A stretch of 64,000 nucleotides of DNA from Isoetes taiwanensis (lineage: Eukaryota; Streptophyta; Lycopodiopsida; Isoetales; Isoetaceae). This document shows positions 57,844-64,000 of this stretch, piece by piece. The translations under genes were made by a program, and so were the position numbers. The notes below the pieces were generated by a model. That model was given only the letters and a program-made list of their open reading frames with translations, had not been told where the DNA came from and ran no database searches. The stretch's first letter is position 1. The number at the start of each line of letters is the position of its first letter. The stretch spans positions 7,682,216-7,746,215 of the forward strand of contig JAJEKV010000005.1 of the NCBI GenBank assembly GCA_021234155.1, written 5' to 3'.

Positions 57844-57982
57844 TAATGGCCACTTTATTTTTCGGAAAAGTCTTGCAAAGGACTCCGTTTAGGTCGAACA
57901 CCACAACCTTCTTAGAAATGCAATGCAAGCTGAAACATCAAACATGTGTCTGGTCAGCAAGATACGATAACGCAAACAATAC

Positions 57983-58126
57983 AAACGCGCCAAGCGTGAT
58001 TTGAGTTCATCTTAACCAAATCGCGCTCGGCGTGATTTAGTTTGCCAACAAAAAATAATCAAAGCACGCCTGGCACGATTTAATTCAAAGATAATATAAA
58101 TTAGATCACGCGTGGCGCGATTTCGT
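57983..58126. repeat. Unit 2 palindromes at the 3' end of the methyltransferase-like gene
   Basis: Four diverged sites, about 40 bp apart: ACGCGCCAAGCGTGATT, ATCGCGCTCGGCGTGATT, GCACGCCTGGCACGATT and ATCACGCGTGGCGCGATT. The last one overlaps the stop codon and final codons of the gene. Confidence 0.88.
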
Positions 58127-60198
58127 GGGCAAGGCCATACCTATCATCTTCAGTTTCGCTGCCGTCGTCGTCGTTTGCATCCCCTTCGCCACCCTTAATC
58201 ATCGTGCTCTTCTGACTGTTAGAATTGTTATTTTCTATTAGTTTCGCTGCGTCCTTCACAACTGACATTATGTTACTATTGATTTGGCAAACCTGTGAAT
58301 CACTAGAGTCGCCTTGGTTGCCTTCAGTTTCGGTTGCCCTGTCAATTAGTTCATTGTTAACCTGTGAATCTACTCTATTGTTGCTTGCATCACCCTGAAG
58401 GGAGGCAAAGATATTCCCTAAGTTCGCCGCGATCACAGTACTTTGAGCAGCCACTTTAGCAGCTATTTGTTCATTATTGCTTTCCTTATCAGGCTGCGGA
58501 TTACTAGTTCCCTCACCAGAACCATCGTCCACTTTCGAATTGGACAAGTCTACGAGACTTTTGATTGCTGATGATTTCAGGTTGCCATAAGGGCCTTTAG
58601 GAGATTTGGCAAGCACATGCATGAGGAATGGTTCAAGAAAGTCTTTGGCCTGCTCATCACTCACAAAGCAGTGACATCTTCTAGCACCCATAAGAGCCTC
58701 TCGGGCAATATAACCTCCAACATGAAGCTCCAAGCAGGTTGTATCAATTGGAGCAAATGCCTCGACGAGGTAAGTAGCCATAGACGGGGGAAATCCATTT
58801 TTATTTAAGGGGCCCTTCTCCTTAGTTTGTAGCTCGTACTTGATTTCACCACTTAGGAGGGGGTGGAGATCCTCATCCTCTTCTGACTCATCCTGTTCTG
58901 ACTGATCATGATCCGTATGATAGAATATAGTTCTTAAGTCTGGATCATCTAGAAGAAAACATTCCCATGCACTGCTATTGTCACCCTTGGCCTTAGCAAT
59001 ATCATATTCCTCGTCTGACAGCATGGATATCATAATAAAGATCACATGTGCCATCTTCCGTTCTGTTCGCAGCTCATTATCCTTAACATCATATATTAGG
59101 CATCCCTCCCTAATAACTTTGAGGCACTCCAGATCATGAGCAGCGGATAGTGCATGCAGATGTGACTCACCTGAAGGATAAACGATGACAATAGTGAAGG
59201 ACCTCTCAGTTGTCAATCCCATACACCGGTAAAGAAGTCATTTGTAGTCCTTCCGTTCATGCCCATATCTCCTCTCCCACCCTCGCCGGTCCAACACAAA
59301 GAGTGATATATTTTTAAGGCAATCGCTTGATTCTCGCAAGAGACCTTTGTACCCAATGGAGACCTCTTACCGGACAAGTGTCGCCTCTTCTCCAAGAATC
59401 TTCTTCACAAGGGCCACTTTTCTTCTCAACTCCTCGCCAAGACCTTTTAGGGGTAGAGTCTCCTTATGTTTTGTATTTTTAGCCTTCCAATTCTTTAGGA
59501 AGTCCTTTGACCAGAATACAAACTTCTTGATGTCATCATTACTGACCTTGTATTTGTCCAGCAATCCAATTTCAGATAATGCCACATCCCTCGATAGCCT
59601 TTGTAACTCAGCTCCTACAGCTGACTTCATTGTACGTACATCCTTCACATGGCTGCAGCACTCAACGATACATCCTATCCTTAGTGAAAGCACTCTTCTT
59701 GTATAAGACTTCCTTCTTTAAGCACTGGTCTAAAACCCAAATGGTCTCAGCGTCGTCTAGCCCCTGAGTCTTTCTCATCTCTGTCACATTCAAGTCAAAG
59801 ATGCTTACATCAACAGGAGGCACCCTACCCATAGTATCTGGCAGCTTCCCTTGTGCATAAGCGTCCCAGAATTCATTCCACTTTTGCCATACTGCCTCCT
59901 TACAAAACACAATCTTATACGAGTCTGTTGGGCCTGACCTACTAGATGAGCTTTCAGAAGGATCTGCAATGTCATCACCACCTTTTTTCTTTGATTTTCT
60001 TGCAGTTTTCTTCTTCTCCTGTATAATTGTCTGCGACAAAGTCCGCTCAAGCAGCTTGAAAGCCTCAGACTTTGACCCGCCCTGTGTGGTGGGTAATGGG
60101 CAGCCATATTCCACCCACTGTTGACGGGCGTGGCGCAGTTGCTCCACGTAAGTCTGCCAAAAGTACAGACATTGAATCAGTATCAGAGACAAGAAACA

Positions 60199-60499
60199 CG
60201 CCGGGCGCGATTTCTATAGAAAAGATCAACCTGAAAGCACGCCTGGCGTGAAATGAATTAAATACCAATGCAATTCACGCCAGGCGTGCTTTTGAATCGG
60301 TTGAATTCACGCCAGACATGCTTTCAAATGAAACCAAATCACGGCAGGCGTGCTTTCAAATCAAATCAATTCACGCCAGGCGTGGTTTAACATTTCACGC
60401 CTGGCGTGAATTGGTTTGATTTGAAAGCACGCCTGGCGTGAATTGGTTTCATTTGAAAGCACGCCTGGCGTGACTTGGTTTACTTTGAAAGCACGCCTG
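60199..60499. repeat. Unit 2 palindrome array in an intron
   Basis: Ten copies of TTCACGCC(A/T)GGCGTG(A/C)TTT-like palindromes, core CACGCCTGGCGTG or its AGG variant, spaced 32-34 bp, with AAATC/GATTT-type flanks. A further intact copy at 61211-61226 lies across a hAT insertion, so it originally continued. The array is in the intron between the ParB-like exon (61309) and the exon at 60192. Confidence 0.95.
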
Positions 60500-61210
60500 C
60501 AGGGTTGCCCTTAAGGCCAAATTTGTCTGAGCATAATTTAGAAGGTCGGGCGAATAATAGAGTTGCAAGATTAGTTATGCTGGCGAATGTTTTCTAGACA
60601 TGAATGTTTTTTATAGAAATCTAGGCAAATCATGGCCAATACTATTTTGCAAAGATTTAAGTGTCTTTATTCTCCAAGTGCAATTTCTGTGGTGAAATTT
60701 TATTCACCAGCATCCATATTTAATCAAGGACATAAATACATTATAAATATAGTTGCATGATGCAATACCACAACTTAACCTTTGCAAATGAGAACGTGGC
60801 TTATCCTTGTAGGTAAAACAAATCTATTAAAAGGGAGGTCTGTGAAAAAATGCTCTCCGAAAGGCATGCTTAGAATATTTGAAACATAATAGCTACAAAA
60901 ATAACTCTTAAAATTATCATATGTACCTAGATGGATATGGAGAATAGATTAGGTTATGAAGAAAGCCTAGAATATTAGGCAATTCCTTAAGAAATCTTCG
61001 AGAAGGAGGATACAGGATAAGGCGAATCCATATTTATGACGCTTAATGGATGTGGCGAATTTTCAAGTGGAGCGAGATTTAGTTGTAGAAAAGTTGGCTA
61101 ATTTTATATTTTTCGTCTATAACGGGCCCTACTAAACCATAGCGTCAAAATTTCTCGATACCCTTAAAAAATAGCCTTTTGGCGAACTTTCGTCCTTAAG
61201 GGCTACCCTG
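60500..61210. mobile_element. Non-autonomous hAT element inside the palindrome array
   Basis: Terminal inverted repeats CAGGGTTGCCCTTAAGG and (right, inverted) CAGGGTAGCCCTTAAGG. 8-bp target duplication CACGCCTG at 60492-60499 and 61211-61218. 711 bp, AT-rich, no transposase. Removal rebuilds a perfect CACGCCTGGCGTG site, so it landed within a palindrome. Confidence 0.93.
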
Positions 61211-62291
61211 CACGCCTGGCGTGAAGATTAAAATGCTAACATCCTAATGCAGTCAATTACCTTTTGTATAGAAATGTCTTCCCCATTTCATTCAAAGTTG
61301 CACTAATCTCAGCCAAATCTGCAGGTGAAGTATTGGCATCCAAGAGACGACACAAGGTAACACATCATATCCCAAGGTAACACATCCGCTGGCATAGGCA
61401 TTTGACCTGGATTACTAATCATGCTCTGAACAATCTCCATGGCATGTGCTGGATCATATCTTCTGCTAACATAAATGGAGCTTGGTGAACGGATGAGGGA
61501 CTTCACATGGATCGCAACAGTTTCCTTAAGACCCAATGGCTAATGGTCAGAGTATTTATTCAGCTTGTTCATGGCCTCTAGCTGTGCCACCCTGTCCTGT
61601 TCATTCTCAAAAATAGAAGCCTTCATGCCTTCGACAACTGCAGGTTGAACATTCTTCCCTAGATCTAGGACCCTCTTAGAAGCTTTCAAGTCAGCTAATT
61701 CCCTAGCTTGCTGCAAATAGTGACTTGGTGTCGGTTTAGTGAACATGCCTCACGCACAAACCGTAACCCCTTGGCAAATAGATATTGGCGTAATCGCTAC
61801 ATTGGTTGGCCAACCATACTTAAAACATGTCTCACCGCTCACATCTGTCTTCATGAACGTATCCTTGTATGCGAGCTCTACAAAGGAGTAAGTCCGAGCA
61901 GATCTTTCTTTTGCTTATGTGTAATCTCCAAGAGCAATTTGCAGTTGGTGTCATCCTCTTCCTCACAAGAGATTAGGATCCCTTGTTTGGTCATCTTGTC
62001 TGCTTCCTTTTTCCTCGAGAAGAGAGTTAAGTCGAGCTTGCCATTTGTCTTGGCAAGGTCAACGTACCACCACTAAGCACCCTCGTCCCATTTCCTCTTC
62101 AGGGCAGGCGGTGGTCAAGGTTGCTATAAGAATCGGCCCTTCATCATCTAAGGTGAGATCATATGGTACTGCATCTGGGTCGTCTACCCTTGCTTTCTTG
62201 GCAGGAATAGAACCCGAACTATTAGTGGTTTTCTTCCTCTTGGGCACTGCAAAAGAAGATGAACATTTTTTAGAGTACTTTTCAGAACAAG

Positions 62292-62352
62292 AGATCACGC
62301 TTGGCGTGCATTTAAACCTAGATTAGTACAATTCACGCTTGGCGTGTTGGTA
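62292..62352. repeat. Unit 2 palindromes in the first intron
   Basis: Two sites ATCACGCTTGGCGTGCAT and TTCACGCTTGGCGTGTTG lie about 40 bp apart in the intron between exons 62831-62696 and 62246-62059. The rest of that intron is AT-rich without further sites. Confidence 0.88.
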
Positions 62353-62831
62353 GCTCCTATTATTGACCATGCTATGCGTGAATTTGAAACTAAATTAGTT
62401 TTCATCCACATTTTAAGCTACATACCCTTTACGAATCCATATTTCACACTATTTAACCTCATTGAACATTGCTATCTCCAACTGTCTAACACTGCTATAT
62501 TCTATAAAACAGAGCAAAATTATGTTCTACAAAACGGACAATCAGAGCATTAACTGATGGTAATACTTAAAATTCATGCAAAGCATAATAACTCAAACTC
62601 ATGCAAAGCATATTAACTGAAGGCAAGGAAATATCTCAAATTCATGCAAGCATAATACTCTCCACACAGTGTGTATTCTGTGGCAAATTAAATACCTTGA
62701 ATAGGGTTCTGTGTATTCTGTGTATTCTGATCAACGTCCTCTGAAACTTGAGAAGTGCCGGGTTTTGAGATTCCTCTTCCACCGCTTCCTCTGCCCCGTC
62801 CGCCTCGACCTCGATTCGTTTTAGAAGACAT

Positions 62832-63138
62832 CTCCGGAGTCGCCTAGTAACAGAGTCGGAAGGTCGCTCGGATACGCGCTCGAGCTGCTCGAAGAAATAG
62901 CTTTTTCTACCTGTACGAGAAATAGCGTTTTCTACCTGCACGAGAGAAATTTGAATTTCAAGAAAACACAAAATGCAGTTTCGAAATATTCTTCACACAT
63001 ACAAATAATAATGACGAAAACCCGTCCACCGACTTCTTTCATTGAGTTTTTAAAAAACAATCTACCCAAAATGTATCCCGCCAAGCCTGCGTTTCCATAG
63101 CGCCTGTGATTTCGAGAACTCGAATCGGCTTCTCAAGA
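62832..63138. promoter_or_regulatory. Short bidirectional promoter of unit 2
   Basis: Only 307 bp separate the start codons of the two divergent genes. It holds AT-rich stretches and CGAGAACTCGAATCGGC near the right start. No palindrome copy of the array type lies in it. Confidence 0.55.
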
Positions 63139-63503
63139 ATGGCTACAGAATTCTGGTAAGCATCTCATTCCTATAGCTTGTACAATAATTTCCAATAAAG
63201 GTGTCTGAATAGGCAATTGTCTGCAGTGTCGAAGATGAATGTTTCATGTTAACTACAAATCAGAAAAGGAAAGTAGGATTATGCAAGATCGACTCCATCG
63301 ATCCGACTGCAAACTGTCATGGAATTTCGCTTGGGGATAAGTATGTCCGAGTTACAGTGATTAACTGCTGCGCTATGGATGAAGCTTTACCTCGCAGACA
63401 CCCCGGTGGGGATACGGTTGGAGAAAGTGTAGGAACATTTGTTGCATGGGCAAGAAACCACTTAAAAAAGGTATGTAACATGTACTACATTGTAGAAATA
63501 TAG
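63139..63503 (+). CDS. Unit 2: DUF8039-like gene (5' part)
   Basis: Exon 1 is 63139-63155 (ATG GCT ACA GAA TTC TG|GTAAGC) and exon 2 is 63227-63470 (acceptor GTCTGCAG, donor AAG|GTATGT); they join in frame. The product has KVGLCKIDSIDPTANCHGIS, a VRVTVI strand, DEALPRR, and DTVGESVGTFVAWARNHLKK, matching the pattern of the DUF8039-like block of unit 1 (NIGEAVGTFIQWPK). If exon 2 is not spliced onward, translation stops at 63503. No DUF7869 part is seen before the window end; it may lie beyond or be absent. It is divergent from the methyltransferase-like gene. Confidence 0.65.
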
Positions 63504-63610
63504 AAGTAGACAAAATTTGTTGTATTCATTGGAAAAAGTTTACAATTGTAAATAATCTGGATAAACTGGATAAACCAGACAAAATCCCAGACTACTGTTT
63601 CAAGCCCAGT

Positions 63611-63973
63611 CTACTGAGTAGCTGGGCTATCGATACTCCCATTTCCATTGCAGGGCATAGTGAATTCTTCTGGTAAAACCCCAGCAAAAACACCAGGCTC
63701 TAGCTCCATCTCCCCGGCCTGCTCCACCTCCACATCCTGCTCCTCCTCCTGCTCCATTGATTGAGCCATCTCCATTGCATCGTATACCGCCTGTGGTAGT
63801 GGTTCGTGTTGGGGCATCCGGGCATAGAGGCTAACCACTAAGAAACGCAGCTCCTCATTTTGAATCTCCACTTCAAGATGAAAGAAACCCAAACAGAAAA
63901 AGATATCCTTTACTAGGCAAATGGATATGTGCAAAAGCATGGCAGAGTATCCATGCAATTCCAACTTCTTCAT
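63611..63973 (-). CDS. Acidic hypothetical protein, C-terminal part
   Basis: A minus-strand frame open to the right window edge, ending at 63611. The N-terminal half is hydrophobic-helical (YSAMLLHISICLVKDIFFCL, ELRFLVVSLYARMP); the C-terminal half is Glu/Gln-rich (MEQEEEQDVEVEQAGEMELE). I do not recognise it. It shows a faint resemblance to the 225-residue ORF of unit 1 near ELRFLVVSLY/ELLFLMTRYP. It faces the DUF8039-like gene. Confidence 0.4.
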   Translation of the reverse strand: MKKLELHGYSAMLLHISICLVKDIFFCLGFFHLEVEIQNEELRFLVVSLYARMPQHEPLPQAVYDAMEMAQSMEQEEEQDVEVEQAGEMELEPGVFAGVLPEEFTMPCNGNGSIDSPATQ

Positions 63974-64000
63974 GGCATAATTGGCAAAAAAACAGGCAGA

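Larger units (their letters stand above)
54144..57929 (-). pseudogene. FCP1/NIF-type (HAD) phosphatase pseudogene with two insertions
   Basis: Minus strand. An acceptor-like TTTCAG precedes 57929. The first block has KKVVVFDLNGVLCKTF, the HAD motif I region (DxD is DxN here). After the MITE (57299-57843) comes KWIYPRPHLKEMLDEAF, FRVGIWSS, FWDQ, KPIFIKHLS, and the motif III-like block NKDDIIIVDDDALKC, interrupted by Helitron E exactly in the DDDAL codons. It ends at 54144 with HLVKYVEKHGLIP. FCP1-like enzymes dephosphorylate serines, classically in the RNA polymerase II tail. DLN instead of DLD and a frameshift near 57275 argue against activity. It lies just downstream of the unit 2 methyltransferase-like gene on the same strand. 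Confidence 0.78.
58101..62831 (-). pseudogene. Unit 2: ParB-like + degenerate DNA-methyltransferase-like gene
   Basis: Minus-strand exons: 62831-62696 (start MSSKTNRGRGGRGRGSGGRG, an RGG tract); 62246-62059 (PKRKKTT nuclear-localisation-like, LDDEGPILIAT); about 62050-61880 (RKKEADKMTKQGILI); 61746-61309 (ParB-like: VAIHVKSLIRSPSSIYVSRR, NPGQMPMPADVLP, with one TAG at 61540); 60192-59367 (FWDAYAQGKLPDTMGRV and helical middle); 59222-58101 ending with the methyltransferase-like block (ATYLVEAFAPIDTTCLELHV, GGYIAREAL, CFVSDEQAKDFL) and an Asn/Ser-rich acidic tail. It aligns by eye with the unit 1 gene at the ParB and C-terminal blocks (SYLVQ...FDYFSCGSFGRASLL). The catalytic Asn/Asp-Pro-Pro-Tyr motif is not seen. 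Decay is lighter than in unit 1; exon borders between 61.3 and 62.1 kb are uncertain. Confidence 0.65.

Overview
This window is a nuclear segment of a land-plant genome that is almost entirely mobile DNA, gene fragments and decayed genes. Plant-only families set the kingdom: a SAWADEE-domain fragment, Mg-chelatase H, MAP70, gypsy LTR elements with a Met-tRNA primer site, and Helitrons with plant-type ends. Split genes with GT-AG introns exclude a bacterium. The DUF7869-type gene, the repeat load and the absence of typical angiosperm families make a non-flowering plant (moss, lycophyte or fern) my best guess, but that is inference.

Layout. 1-7.4 kb: a possible TIR element, then exon-like pieces of a SAWADEE gene and of CHLH. 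7.4-10.4 kb: a minus-strand LINE (endonuclease plus RT) split by a 540-bp foldback MITE. 11.7-13.6 kb: a minus-strand gypsy LTR with its leader; a same-family LTR lies at 32.4-34.1 kb. 14.0-26.1 kb: 'unit 1'. It has a DUF8039/DUF7869-type gene on minus (disrupted by a hAT element), a large field of nested GGCGCC palindromes, and on plus a gene encoding a ParB-like domain and a degenerate DNA-methyltransferase-like C-terminus. 26-32 kb: gene-poor, with one Helitron 3' end. 34.5-48.5 kb: five Helitrons packed end to end, one nested in the tip of another; one carries pieces of three host genes. 48.7-50.1 kb: a broken, divergent histone H3-like gene containing a CACTA end. 50.4-53.8 kb: unknown ORFs followed by a gypsy gag-protease fragment. 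54.1-57.9 kb: an FCP1/NIF-type phosphatase pseudogene holding a Helitron and a MITE. 58.0-64.0 kb: 'unit 2', a second copy of the unit 1 architecture but with a different palindrome (CACGCCTGGCGTG), cut by the window end.

The most interesting signal is the pairing of units 1 and 2. Both have a divergent gene pair: a DUF8039-like gene in one direction, and a ParB-like plus methyltransferase-like gene in the other. Both carry arrays of a long GC-rich palindrome in the introns and at the 3' end of the methyltransferase-like gene; unit 1 also has them between the two genes. The palindrome sequence differs between the units while its placement is conserved. This looks like a mobile or selfish module whose protein and DNA sites have diverged together. 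I know of no description of it. Both copies here are decayed, with in-frame stops, frameshifts and hAT insertions.
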